This document shows positions 1 to 6,767 of a stretch of DNA of 13,606 bases, one piece after another. The stretch's first letter is position 1. Each line of letters starts with the position of its first letter. A program made the translations under genes and the position numbers. The notes below the pieces were generated by a model that did no database searches, was not told the origin of the DNA, and saw only the letters and a list, made by a program, of their open reading frames with translations. The stretch comes from SFTH01 sp963643985 (GTDB lineage Bacteria; Bacillota; Clostridia; Christensenellales; Aristaeellaceae): positions 1 through 13,606 of the forward strand of contig CAVINP010000048.1 in the NCBI GenBank assembly GCA_963643985.1, read 5' to 3'.

Positions 1-46
1 CGAGCGCGGCACCGCAGCGACTGAGGGGTTGGTAGCCCCACCCCCC
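1..46. repeat. GC-rich intergenic repeat remnant at left edge
   Basis: Non-coding DNA carrying a short GGGG/CCCC inverted repeat (about 26-41) and the phrase ACTGAGGGGTTGG. This resembles the short hairpin-rich intergenic repeats common in gut Clostridia, and it is similar in style to 13430-13552 at the other end of this window. The family assignment is from memory of such repeats and has not been tested. No gene is seen in 1-79. Confidence 0.35.
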
Positions 47-79
47 AGAAAAACGTGAAGAGCCAAAATAAGATCCATT

Positions 80-117
80 AAAGAAGCTCCACCCGCGAAC
101 GCGGGTGGAGCTTCTTT
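80..117 (-). terminator. Rho-independent terminator of the first AraC gene
   Basis: An 18-bp perfect stem (80-97 with 100-117) closes over a two-base loop, three bases beyond the stop codon of the minus-strand AraC gene. Read on the minus strand, the 3' arm ends in CTTCTTT, so the T-rich tail is part of the stem. This makes it a likely but not classical terminator. Confidence 0.75.
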
Positions 118-119
118 GT

Positions 120-1022
120 CTACTGCTCCTTCACGCCTCTTCCGCGGTACTCCGCGGGGGTCTTCCCCAACTGTTCGCGGAAGCTGCGGGTGAAGTAGCT
201 CTGATCCTGAAAGCCGCACAGGCCGCTGATTTCCGCGGCGGTCCTGCTTGTCGTCTGCAGCAGCTGCGCAGCACGCATGATGCGGTACTGCCTGAGATAC
301 TGTATGGGCGGCATGCCCAGCACACTTCTGAAGCAGCGCACGCTTTCACTCTCGCTGACGGCGGCTGCGGCGGCGATGTCGGCGGCCGTGACGGGATCGG
401 CGAAATTGGCGTGTATGAAGCTGACCATCTGCCGCGCGCGCTCGGCACGGCGCAGATCCCGTGCGGACGGCCCTGTGCTGTCCGCAGGGCAATGGGCGCA
501 CAGCAGCGCCATCATATGCGACAGCGCGTCGCGCACGCGCAGCTCGTAGCCGTAGCCCTCGTCGCGGCAGTTTTCCCAGGTGCGGTTGATAAAGTCTATC
601 GCCTCGCGCTGCCACGGCACATCGGGGCGCAGGGGCAGCTGCTTGAGGGCAGCGTTTCCCAACACGGGGCTTATGTACTTCTGCCAGAACACGGAATCCA
701 CGCCCGCGCCGACGAGCCTGGGGAAGAACACGACCGTGCGGATATGATATCCCTGCGGCCCGGCCTCCCATGCGCCGTGGAGCGCGTTGGAGTTGATGAA
801 CAGGGCCTCGCCGCTTCCCAGTTCCGTGCTGCCCTGCTCGGAGGAGAAGCGCAGGCTCCCGCCGGTGACCACGATCGCTTCCATCTCCTCGTGCCAGTGC
901 AAAGAGACGAAGTCCCGCGTGTCCAGCATGTCATAGCAGGCGATGGGAAAGCCCGCGCTGCCGTGCTCGACCAGCTCGCGCTGATCGTCGCTTACTCTGG
1001 AATTGACGGCCTCGATCGCCAT
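120..1022 (-). CDS. AraC-family transcriptional regulator (cupin + AraC HTH)
   Basis: A 300-residue cytoplasmic transcription regulator. The N-terminal part (about 30-100) is a cupin-type ligand-sensing domain with the HWH motif at 42-44 and an NSNALHGA segment near 78-84. The C-terminal 100 residues (about 195-293) form the double helix-turn-helix AraC DNA-binding domain, ending in the family signature GFQDQSYFTRSFREQLGKTPAEYR-like region (270-293). Length is typical for cupin-AraC regulators of sugar or carbohydrate operons in Clostridia. I start the protein at the ATG at 1022 because AAAGGGGTG lies 8 bases upstream of it. An in-frame ATG at 1055 would add 11 residues but would bury that ribosome binding site. 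The gene is divergent from the HPr-like gene and shares a 140-bp promoter region. The ligand and targets cannot be inferred; no transporter or sugar enzyme is adjacent. Confidence 0.9.
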   Translation of the reverse strand: MAIEAVNSRVSDDQRELVEHGSAGFPIACYDMLDTRDFVSLHWHEEMEAIVVTGGSLRFSSEQGSTELGSGEALFINSNALHGAWEAGPQGYHIRTVVFFPRLVGAGVDSVFWQKYISPVLGNAALKQLPLRPDVPWQREAIDFINRTWENCRDEGYGYELRVRDALSHMMALLCAHCPADSTGPSARDLRRAERARQMVSFIHANFADPVTAADIAAAAAVSESESVRCFRSVLGMPPIQYLRQYRIMRAAQLLQTTSRTAAEISGLCGFQDQSYFTRSFREQLGKTPAEYRGRGVKEQ

Positions 1023-1066
1023 GCTTTTCACCCCTTTTTGATTGATAATTCCCATAAATCGGGTTG

Positions 1067-1094
1067 ATTATTTATACCCGCTCCGCCCGTGCAA
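1067..1094 (-). promoter_or_regulatory. Possible promoter of the first AraC gene
   Basis: On the minus strand TTGCAC (1094-1089) and AATAAT (1072-1067) are separated by 16 bases and lie upstream of the AraC start at 1022. The -35 end lies just beside the -10 of the divergent HPr-like gene, so the two polymerases would compete. The call is weak; a TATAAA at 1076-1071 is an alternative -10 but has poor spacing. Confidence 0.3.
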
Positions 1095-1095
1095 A

Positions 1096-1104
1096 TGCTA
1101 TAAT
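1096..1104 (+). promoter_or_regulatory. Extended -10 promoter of the HPr-like gene
   Basis: TGCTATAAT at 1096-1104 is a perfect extended -10 element, 59 bases before the start codon at 1163. No good -35 hexamer lies at 17 bp; TTGATT at 1064-1069 is too far (29 bp), so an activator, plausibly one of the flanking AraC proteins, may be needed. That last point is inference. Confidence 0.5.
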
Positions 1105-1162
1105 TACGACAGACGGTGGATAAAATTCCGCTGCAAAAATATGCGTTGGGAGGTTGTTTTCG

Positions 1163-1402
1163 ATGGCAAAGATCATGAACTTCTCGGACATGGGTCGCCT
1201 CGCGGACGTCATCGGCCGCTGCAAGGGTGACGTATTTCTCAACTTGCCCGATCGGACGCGCTTCAACCTCAAGCAGAACCGCGATGTGCTGCAGCTGCTG
1301 CGCTACATGCAGCCGTCCGAGGCCGCACTGGAGCTGAGCATTTCGGACAAGGGGGACCTGCCCATCATCATTGGCTACATGATGGAAGCCGGCATCGCGT
1401 GA
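1163..1402 (+). CDS. HPr-like small protein lacking phosphorylation sites
   Basis: A 79-residue cytoplasmic protein. The pattern of the C-terminal two thirds (GDVFLNLPDR, then KQNRDVLQLLRYM, then AALELSI, then a final helix) matches strands 2-3, helix 2, strand 4 and helix 3 of the HPr fold of the PTS phosphocarrier. The N-terminal segment has no counterpart of the active histidine His15 loop, and the position of the regulatory Ser46 (KSIMG in HPr) reads KQNRD. It therefore cannot act as a normal phosphocarrier; HPr-like proteins without these residues are frequent in Clostridia and their role is unclear. The start is the ATG preceded by GGGAGG at 9 bases; a TTG at 1154 in the same frame overlaps that site. 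It lies between two AraC regulators, 81 bases before the second. Fold assignment is by pattern recognition only. Confidence 0.6.
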   Translation: MAKIMNFSDMGRLADVIGRCKGDVFLNLPDRTRFNLKQNRDVLQLLRYMQPSEAALELSISDKGDLPIIIGYMMEAGIA

Positions 1403-1483
1403 TTCCATTATACACCGCTGTTGCCTTTCCTACAAGCGGCAGAAATGCAAAACTATAACAAAAACGACAGGGAATGATAGAAA

Positions 1484-2392
1484 ATGATACGCCGAAACAT
1501 GACGGCGCTCGCGCTGGACAGCCATGGCCGCGAGATGCAGATCGGCTCGAATGCACGCTTCGGTCTGGTGGTCAACGAAAATGACCTGCACGACTTTGCG
1601 GGCGGAATCGCGCCGCTGCACTGGCACACGCAGATAGAGCTGTTCTGGATGATCTCGGGCCGGGCCGAGATGCAGGTAAACGATGAGGTGCATACCGTTC
1701 AACCGGGCGGCATGTTCTTTGTCAATTCCGGCGTCATGCATGCCTGCCGGGCCGTATCCGACGAACCCTGCCGTCAGAGATCCATCGTGTTTGATGCGAG
1801 CATCGTATCCGGTTTGCCCGGCAGCATATTTGACGTGAAGTATATCCGTCCGCTGCTGCAGCAGGGCGCACCCGTGATTGATATGTCCGCCCTTCCCCAT
1901 GCGGCACGGATCAGGGCCTGCATGGAGGAGATCTTCGAGGCCTGCCGGAGCGAGTATGAGGGCTTTGAATTCGCGTCACGCAACGCACTTTCGCAGATCG
2001 TACTGGACCTTTGGCAGGACAGTGTGCGGCAGCATCAGACGCGCCCCGCCAACCTGCAGGAGGATCGCGTCAAGCGCATGCTGAACTGGATCGACGCAAA
2101 CGTCTGCACGGACATTCAGCTCGAGCAGATCGCCCGGGCGGGCAACATCTGTCCGCGCGTGTGCCAGCGGCTGTTTCAGAAGTACCTGCACTGCACCCCG
2201 GGCGAATACGTGCAGCGGGCACGCATACTCCGCGCGGCCGAGGCGATCGCCAACAGCTGTGAACCGATCACCGGGATCGCCGCGGCCAACGGCTTCCCCA
2301 GCCCCAGCTATTTCACGAAAATGTTCCGCCGCTACCTGGAGTGCACGCCGCGGGAGTACCGCAGGATGCAACAGGAGCGCAGAAGCGCATAG
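1484..2392 (+). CDS. AraC-family transcriptional regulator (cupin + AraC HTH)
   Basis: A 302-residue cytoplasmic regulator of the same architecture as the minus-strand one at the left end of the window. The cupin domain has HWH at 46-48 followed by QIELFWMISG, and NSGVMH at 81-86. The C-terminal AraC domain (about 193-293) carries two helix-turn-helix units, and the second ends with the conserved FPSPSYFTKMFRRYL (271-285) and TPREYRR signature. The two proteins are only moderately alike, so they are paralogues rather than a recent duplication. Start ATG at 1484 is preceded by AGGGA about 10 bases upstream. It follows the HPr-like gene in the same direction after 81 bases, so co-transcription is possible. 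It converges with the Sel1-repeat gene. Ligand and target genes are unknown. Confidence 0.9.
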   Translation: MIRRNMTALALDSHGREMQIGSNARFGLVVNENDLHDFAGGIAPLHWHTQIELFWMISGRAEMQVNDEVHTVQPGGMFFVNSGVMHACRAVSDEPCRQRSIVFDASIVSGLPGSIFDVKYIRPLLQQGAPVIDMSALPHAARIRACMEEIFEACRSEYEGFEFASRNALSQIVLDLWQDSVRQHQTRPANLQEDRVKRMLNWIDANVCTDIQLEQIARAGNICPRVCQRLFQKYLHCTPGEYVQRARILRAAEAIANSCEPITGIAAANGFPSPSYFTKMFRRYLECTPREYRRMQQERRSA

Positions 2393-2466
2393 CCGATCGG
2401 GTTCTGCTGCTGCGCGGAAAAACGGGGGATTGCATTTCGGTACAACCTTCACGACAGTGATTAATG

Positions 2467-2530
2467 GATAGTGGTCAGCGAGACAGTGTGGTGACGGGCG
2501 GCGATACAAGCTGTTCAACTGACCACTGTC
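2467..2530. repeat. Intergenic inverted repeat with GTGGTCAG/CTGACCAC arms
   Basis: The 143-bp gap between two convergent genes holds a 12-bp inverted repeat with one mismatch (2467-2478 and 2519-2530) around a 40-bp centre. The right arm CTGACCACTGT is repeated exactly at 7641-7651. No T-tract follows on either strand, so it looks like a dispersed intergenic repeat, not a clean bidirectional terminator. Confidence 0.5.
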
Positions 2531-2535
2531 AAACC

Positions 2536-4281
2536 TTATACTTTTCTCACAATCTTTTTGTAGCGTTCGGGCGGCAGTGCCATATCTCCCATGGGCATTC
2601 GGAACAGCCGCACGACCTCAACTTCCTTTTCCTCGCCATGCGCAAGCACGATCACATGATCACCCACCGCGACATCATCGATATCGCAGATGTAGTCATA
2701 GCTCTTTCCGCCGGGCGCAAACGTGACGGCGGCAAAATTGTACACCTGCATCTTCCGCTTCGCCTCTGCGGGCAGCCTGCGCTTGAATTTGCGGACGGTC
2801 AGGGCAAGCTTCAGTTCATCAAAGAAGCGGAAGCAGCAGTGCAGCCCGCTCTTCGTCCGCTCGGACGTGATCCTGTTGGCAATGAAGCTCTGCCTGCCCG
2901 GCAGCTGCGGCAGATTCCCGCCGCAGAGCGTCAGCTGCACACAATCCGTCAGATCACAGAAGCCAAGGTCCGTATAGACTTCAAATACCTTCCCGATTTC
3001 ATGTTCGCCCGGGTTCGCCAGACGCTGCACGGTGAGCTGCATGCCGTCTTCCTGCACATCGAGCGTCACGCGGCAGCAGTGCCCCTCGAACAGCTCATCG
3101 ATGACGGGCGGCACATCCGCAAAGCGGATCGTGGTCTTGTTCCTCAGCGGACGATCCCGGCGCAGCTCTTCCAGCACATTCTGCATGCCGGCCATGACGC
3201 CTGAATCGCCGTAGTGATCGTACTTCAGCCTGCGCCGCAAGGCAAAGTCGGCCAGCGTGCAGTAGTAGAGCGGGTCTTCCTGCAGCACGCCGGCCCTGCA
3301 GAGATTGCCCATGCGCAGCGCGGCATCGGCAAAATTGCAGGCGAAATCGCCGTGCTGTATGCGCCCGAGGTTTTCGTCATAGACCATGCGCACGAGCGTC
3401 TCCGCGGCAGAGGTGTTTTTGGCCACATAGTAGCCGTGCATGTACATGTCCGAGAGCTTGTACATGGACTCGAAGTAGCCGCCGGCCGCGCCGATCGAGA
3501 AATACGTGAACGCCCTGTCGTACTCCGGCACGCCGCCGTTGCAGCGGCCGTAGTAGAAGATGTAGCCCAGCGTGTTGGCATAGCTGCACTTGGCATGGTC
3601 GTCCACATTGTCCATGTCCATCAGACGCAAAAAGCAGTCCCTCGAGCGCGGCCAGTCGCAGTCAAAGAGCGCATCGCCGCCGTAGCAGGAATAGCCCAAC
3701 TGCTGCAGCGCGTAAGGTTCGCCCTCCCCGGCCAGATCCGCCATCAGCCGGCGCAGTTCCGCCTTCTCTGCTTCATTGAGCTTCTTGAGCTTTTCCGGCT
3801 CGGAGTTGTGCAGCGCCATCACCTTGTTGCTTTGCGACCAGAGGTGGACGCGTACGGGCCTGCGCTCGCCCTGGTTGCGTATATCCTCCAGCATCAGCGG
3901 CAGATCAAATTCCGGATCACCGCCGCAACAGCCCCAAGTGCGGAAGGTGAAGTGGATATAGCGGCCCATGGCGATGTCGTTTACGGGATAGGGTATACCC
4001 AGTGTCGAATGCGAGGGATCGATTTCGCCGGTGCCCACGAGGGCATACAGGTCGCCGAGCCTGTCAAAGACCAGTTTGAGCCATGCTTTCAGGCTTTCCC
4101 CGTCCGGATTTTTCCCGATCAGGTTGCCTATGAGCACTATCATGTCGTTCAGCGTGTATTCGTATTGCCCGTTGCTGTCCTGCAGCGTGTCCGGATCGAT
4201 CTGCTGCGTAAAATCCGCAGCGGAGATGTCGTAGCGCAGCAGCTTTCGGAGCAATTCCCGGATTTGTGTCCTTTGCACCAT
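2536..4281 (-). CDS. Sel1-like repeat protein with C-terminal beta-barrel-like domain
   Basis: A 581-residue protein without signal peptide or membrane helix, so probably cytoplasmic. Residues about 187-335 contain Sel1-like (TPR-related) helical repeats: the A-x-x-x-LG-x-x-Y-x-G pattern appears as ALQQLGYSCYGG, NTLGYIFYYG and KLSDMYMHGYYV, each followed by an A-x-x-x-F/Y helix. Such repeats mediate protein-protein contacts. The N-terminal 180 residues hold a Cys-rich WGCCGGDPEF segment (116-125) of unknown role. The last ~70 residues (YNFAAVTFAPGGKSYDYIC... to the ERYKKIVRKV end) resemble a small beta domain found in many clostridial proteins and related in pattern to the PriA N-terminal barrel; this is from recollection. 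Start ATG has AGGAG 9 bases upstream. The gene lies downstream of the tRNA but is separated from it by a terminator. Specific partner and function unknown. Confidence 0.8.
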   Translation of the reverse strand: MVQRTQIRELLRKLLRYDISAADFTQQIDPDTLQDSNGQYEYTLNDMIVLIGNLIGKNPDGESLKAWLKLVFDRLGDLYALVGTGEIDPSHSTLGIPYPVNDIAMGRYIHFTFRTWGCCGGDPEFDLPLMLEDIRNQGERRPVRVHLWSQSNKVMALHNSEPEKLKKLNEAEKAELRRLMADLAGEGEPYALQQLGYSCYGGDALFDCDWPRSRDCFLRLMDMDNVDDHAKCSYANTLGYIFYYGRCNGGVPEYDRAFTYFSIGAAGGYFESMYKLSDMYMHGYYVAKNTSAAETLVRMVYDENLGRIQHGDFACNFADAALRMGNLCRAGVLQEDPLYYCTLADFALRRRLKYDHYGDSGVMAGMQNVLEELRRDRPLRNKTTIRFADVPPVIDELFEGHCCRVTLDVQEDGMQLTVQRLANPGEHEIGKVFEVYTDLGFCDLTDCVQLTLCGGNLPQLPGRQSFIANRITSERTKSGLHCCFRFFDELKLALTVRKFKRRLPAEAKRKMQVYNFAAVTFAPGGKSYDYICDIDDVAVGDHVIVLAHGEEKEVEVVRLFRMPMGDMALPPERYKKIVRKV

Positions 4282-4305
4282 GCGATCACGCTCCTGTTTT
4301 ACGAT

Positions 4306-4344
4306 AAAAAAACCGAACCTCCGGCTTTACCGCCGAAGGTTCGG
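4306..4344 (-). terminator. Rho-independent terminator downstream of tRNA-Ala
   Basis: Read on the minus strand, a stem of 8 bp plus 4 bp with one C-A mismatch (4313-4325 with 4332-4344) is followed by seven T. It lies 12 bases after the tRNA 3' end and before the Sel1-repeat gene, so it should end the tRNA transcript. Confidence 0.88.
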
Positions 4345-4356
4345 ATATATACGATA

Positions 4357-4433
4357 TGGTGGAGCATACGAGACTCGAACTCGTGACCTCTACACTGCCA
4401 GTGTAGCGCTCTAGCCAACTGAGCTAATGCCCC
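4357..4433 (-). tRNA. tRNA-Ala (anticodon GGC), CCA encoded
   Basis: A 77-nt cloverleaf on the minus strand. The acceptor stem GGGGCAT pairs with ATGCTCC (one G-U), then discriminator A and encoded CCA. The D arm is GCTC-loop-GAGC, the anticodon stem CTACA/TGTAG holds loop CTGGCAG, giving anticodon GGC that reads alanine codons GCC/GCU. The T arm has the GTTCGAG loop. It has its own promoter and terminator, so it is a single-gene transcription unit between two minus-strand protein genes. Confidence 0.97.
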
Positions 4434-4456
4434 ATGTCCTCTTGGGAACAGAAGGT

Positions 4457-4485
4457 ATTATAGCACAGATGAGCGGGTTTGTAAA
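4457..4485 (-). promoter_or_regulatory. Sigma-A type promoter of tRNA-Ala
   Basis: On the minus strand TTTACA (4485-4480) and TATAAT (4462-4457) are separated by exactly 17 bases, with TG one base before the -10. The predicted start is about 15-20 bases before the tRNA 5' end. Confidence 0.85.
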
Positions 4486-4532
4486 TAGCTTTTTTGCCGT
4501 TTTAAGAAATTTTCACGGATTTAATAATCGCC

Positions 4533-5081
4533 TCAGTTGATCTGCTCGGTGGAGTCGTCTATGATGACCACCTTGTCCTCCTCGCTGACCTCGGGCGTGT
4601 AGCGCTCATCGATCATGACCTGAATGTCATCGATGCAGTTTTTCAGGTCCGCACGCGCCAGCCCCGTGGGCGTACCCTGACGGTAGGCGGTCGAATAGGC
4701 CTCGAAGGCCGCGTCGAAGGCAGATACCAGTTCCTCGCTCATGACGGCATGTTTTTGGCCGTAGGCGGAGATGAGCGTATCGTTGAGCGAGCGGGCCGCG
4801 GTGTACTTGGCCTTCAGCGCCGGAATCAGCTTGTTTTGCACGTCCACCTCCGGATCATCGATGCGCGCAAAAAGTTCCGTCATATCGATCAGATTCTGGT
4901 AGGTTTCCTCCTGCGTCTGCAGTATCGCATTTGCATATTTGTTTTGAATATTCGATCGAATAAAAATGGATATACACAGCGCCAGCACCAGCGTTGCAAG
5001 CGCACAGCACGCGATGGTCACGTTGCGCCTGAAGTTGGGCTTTGCTTTGATTTCAGCCCATTTTTGCCTGACCCGTTCCAC
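4533..5081 (-). CDS. Small single-pass membrane protein with helical extracytoplasmic domain
   Basis: A 182-residue protein that I do not recognise. I place the start at the GTG at 5081, because AAGGAGG lies 9 bases before it; an in-frame ATG at 5147 would add 22 residues upstream of that strong site. A basic cytoplasmic N-terminus (1-20, ending PNFRRN) is followed by one hydrophobic helix (about 21-42), then a long helix-rich region (about 45-160, rich in Ala, Glu, Leu) and an acidic tail ending STEQIN. The topology is N-in, C-out. The helical part faintly recalls LemA-type proteins, but the LemA core motifs are not seen. The gene stands alone, between the tRNA promoter and an AT-rich spacer; no clear promoter could be chosen upstream, and no terminator was found downstream. 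Confidence 0.75.
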   Translation of the reverse strand: MERVRQKWAEIKAKPNFRRNVTIACCALATLVLALCISIFIRSNIQNKYANAILQTQEETYQNLIDMTELFARIDDPEVDVQNKLIPALKAKYTAARSLNDTLISAYGQKHAVMSEELVSAFDAAFEAYSTAYRQGTPTGLARADLKNCIDDIQVMIDERYTPEVSEEDKVVIIDDSTEQIN

Positions 5082-5339
5082 GAAAAGAGACCTCCTTGTA
5101 TGCCTGAATAAGTGACTGTATATGCGGAATATTTCGTGTATATACATTTAAATATACGACACGGTTTATGCAATTCCTGCCGGTACATTTTGAAGAAAAT
5201 GTATATATACACGGTATATGCGACCGTATTATGCCATGCTTTATGCATTGTGATTTTTTTCATGCAAGTTTCGGGCGCAATTCTGTCGTTATTCTTTCGG
5301 CTGTCCCGAATTTATATGTAAAATATAACCTGTGTACGT

Positions 5340-5368
5340 TTGACAAGTCTCTGCATTTATGCTAGATT
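5340..5368 (+). promoter_or_regulatory. Strong sigma-A promoter of the phosphofructokinase gene
   Basis: A perfect -35 TTGACA (5340-5345) and TAGATT -10 (5363-5368) with 17-bp spacing and an upstream TGC extension. Predicted start near 5375, giving a leader of about 57 bases. The quality fits a highly expressed glycolytic gene. Confidence 0.85.
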
Positions 5369-5379
5369 TAATTGGGATA

Positions 5380-5398
5380 CCGTGGCTCGCATCCACGG
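5380..5398 (+). promoter_or_regulatory. 5' leader stem-loop of the phosphofructokinase mRNA
   Basis: CCGTGG (5380-5385) and CCACGG (5393-5398) form a 6-bp stem over a 7-base loop within a few bases of the predicted transcript 5' end. A hairpin at this place often protects an mRNA from decay; that role is inferred. Confidence 0.5.
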
Positions 5399-5431
5399 CA
5401 CTTACCGATTCATTGAAAGGAAGTCTTTAAT

Positions 5432-6685
5432 ATGAATAAGCTTATCGGCGCGGCCGTCATCGGCCAGTCCGGCGGCCCCAGCTCCGTCATCAACGCATCC
5501 GCATACGGCGCCATCAGGACGGCACTGGACAGCGATGCCATCACCCACGTCTACGGCATGTGCAACGGCATTGTCGGCCTGCTCAATGACAATCTGATTG
5601 ACATGGGCAAGGAAGATCCCGACGAGCTGGCTCTGATGAAGTATACGCCCTCCTCCGCACTGGGTTCCTGCCGCTACAAGCTCAAGGATCCCGACGAGGA
5701 CGAGACCGACTATCTGAAGATCCTGGAGATGTTCAAGAAGTACAACATCCGCTATTTCTTCTACAACGGCGGCAATGACTCCATGGACACCTGCAACAAG
5801 ATCTCCAAGTTCATGCTGCGCAACGGCTACGAAGTGCGCTGCATGGGCATCCCCAAGACCATCGACAACGACCTGGCCGGCACCGACCACTGCCCGGGCT
5901 TCGCCTCCGCAGCCAAGTTCATCGCCACGTCCGTTATGGAAGTCTATCGTGACTCCACCGTGTACGACACCGGCATGATCACCATCATCGAGTGCATGGG
6001 CCGTCACGCAGGCTGGCTGACCGCTGCAGCCGCACTGGCCAACTACTGCGATCACGGCGCGGATCTGATCTACCTGCCCGAGGTCGATTTCGACATGGAC
6101 AAGTTCACCGCCAAGGTCAAGGAAATCTATGCCGCCAAGAAGAAGTGCCTGGTTGTCGTTTCCGAGGGCATCCATGACAAGGACGGCACGTTCATTGCCG
6201 AGTACGCCAACAAGAACGCCGCCAAGGACAGCTTCGGCCACACCCAGCTGGGCGGCTTGGCAGCCTATCTTGCCAACTACATCAAGGGCGAGACCGGCGC
6301 GAAGGTGCGCGGCATCGAGCTGTCGCTGCTGCAGCGCTGCGCTGCACACTGCGCTTCCCAGACCGACATCGACGAGTCCTTCGCCTCCGGCAAGGCTGCA
6401 GTCGACAACGCGGTTGCGGGCATCACCGACAAGATGGTCGGCTTCGAGTGCACGCGCGAGAACGGCAAGTACAGCTGCAACACCAAGCTGTTTGACCTGA
6501 CCATCGTCGCCAACACCGAAAAGAAGGTACCGCTGGAGTGGATCAACGAGACCGGCGACGGCGTCAACCAGGGCTTCATCGACTATTGTCTGCCGCTGAT
6601 TCAGGGCCAGACGAAGCTGGATATCGTCAACGGTCTGCCGCACTTCGTCAACCTCAAGAAGGTCAAGGCCGTTCCGGAAGCCTGA
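5432..6685 (+). CDS. pfp: 6-phosphofructokinase, pyrophosphate-dependent type
   Basis: A 417-residue cytoplasmic glycolytic enzyme that phosphorylates fructose 6-phosphate to fructose 1,6-bisphosphate. Family motifs are GQSGGPSSVINAS (11-23), YNGGNDSMDT (111-120), GIPKTIDNDL (139-148) and MGRHAGWL (189-196). The Lys in PKTIDND (ATP enzymes have PGTIDND) and the GGND in place of GGDG are the accepted marks of PPi-dependent enzymes, so pyrophosphate rather than ATP is the likely donor and the reaction would be reversible. Length fits the PPi-type group of about 400-420 residues. AAAGGAAG lies 8 bases before the ATG. Codon use is strongly biased towards C-ending codons, as expected of an abundant protein. 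It has its own strong promoter and a hairpin after its stop codon. Confidence 0.95.
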   Translation: MNKLIGAAVIGQSGGPSSVINASAYGAIRTALDSDAITHVYGMCNGIVGLLNDNLIDMGKEDPDELALMKYTPSSALGSCRYKLKDPDEDETDYLKILEMFKKYNIRYFFYNGGNDSMDTCNKISKFMLRNGYEVRCMGIPKTIDNDLAGTDHCPGFASAAKFIATSVMEVYRDSTVYDTGMITIIECMGRHAGWLTAAAALANYCDHGADLIYLPEVDFDMDKFTAKVKEIYAAKKKCLVVVSEGIHDKDGTFIAEYANKNAAKDSFGHTQLGGLAAYLANYIKGETGAKVRGIELSLLQRCAAHCASQTDIDESFASGKAAVDNAVAGITDKMVGFECTRENGKYSCNTKLFDLTIVANTEKKVPLEWINETGDGVNQGFIDYCLPLIQGQTKLDIVNGLPHFVNLKKVKAVPEA

Positions 6686-6704
6686 TCCCAAATAACCTTT
6701 TATT

Positions 6705-6744
6705 CTCGCCGCACGGCCTCTGTCTGTGCGGCGAGCGTCGTTTT
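6705..6744 (+). terminator. Hairpin between phosphofructokinase and PHP genes, probable terminator
   Basis: A perfect 10-bp GC-rich stem (6705-6714 with 6726-6735) over an 11-base loop, followed after five bases by four T. The gap before the short T-tract makes it a weaker terminator, so partial readthrough into the PHP gene is possible. Confidence 0.55.
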
Positions 6745-6767
6745 ATAATGCAAAAGGAGCGTGTTTT

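Larger units (their letters stand above)
5082..5431. other. AT-rich intergenic region of 350 bp
   Basis: A markedly AT-rich spacer between divergent genes in an otherwise GC-rich window. It holds the ribosome binding site of the minus-strand membrane protein (5091-5097), an imperfect inverted repeat of GTGTATATACAT type (5135-5150 with 5196-5213), a TGCAT...ATGCA pair flanking a run of seven T (5244-5266), and the phosphofructokinase promoter and leader hairpin (5340-5398). No open reading frame with a convincing ribosome binding site was found. Confidence 0.6.

Noticed and set aside
1020..1055. Longer first AraC protein starting at 1055
   Set aside because: The AAAGGGGTG ribosome binding site for the ATG at 1022 would lie inside the coding region, and no comparable site precedes 1055.
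3214..4386. Plus-strand reading frame of 390 codons opposite the Sel1-repeat gene, running into the tRNA
   Set aside because: It overlaps a terminator and a tRNA gene and has no recognisable domain or ribosome binding site.
4533..5081. LemA family assignment for the small membrane protein
   Set aside because: Only the topology and helix content agree; the conserved LemA core motifs are not visible.
5402..6691. Minus-strand reading frame of 429 codons opposite the phosphofructokinase
   Set aside because: It arises from the strong C-ending codon bias of the real gene and covers its promoter-proximal leader; no motif is seen.
6721..6749. Promoter for the PHP gene using TATAAT at 6744
   Set aside because: Its transcript would start at the ribosome binding site (6755), leaving no room for translation initiation, and the -35 is poor.
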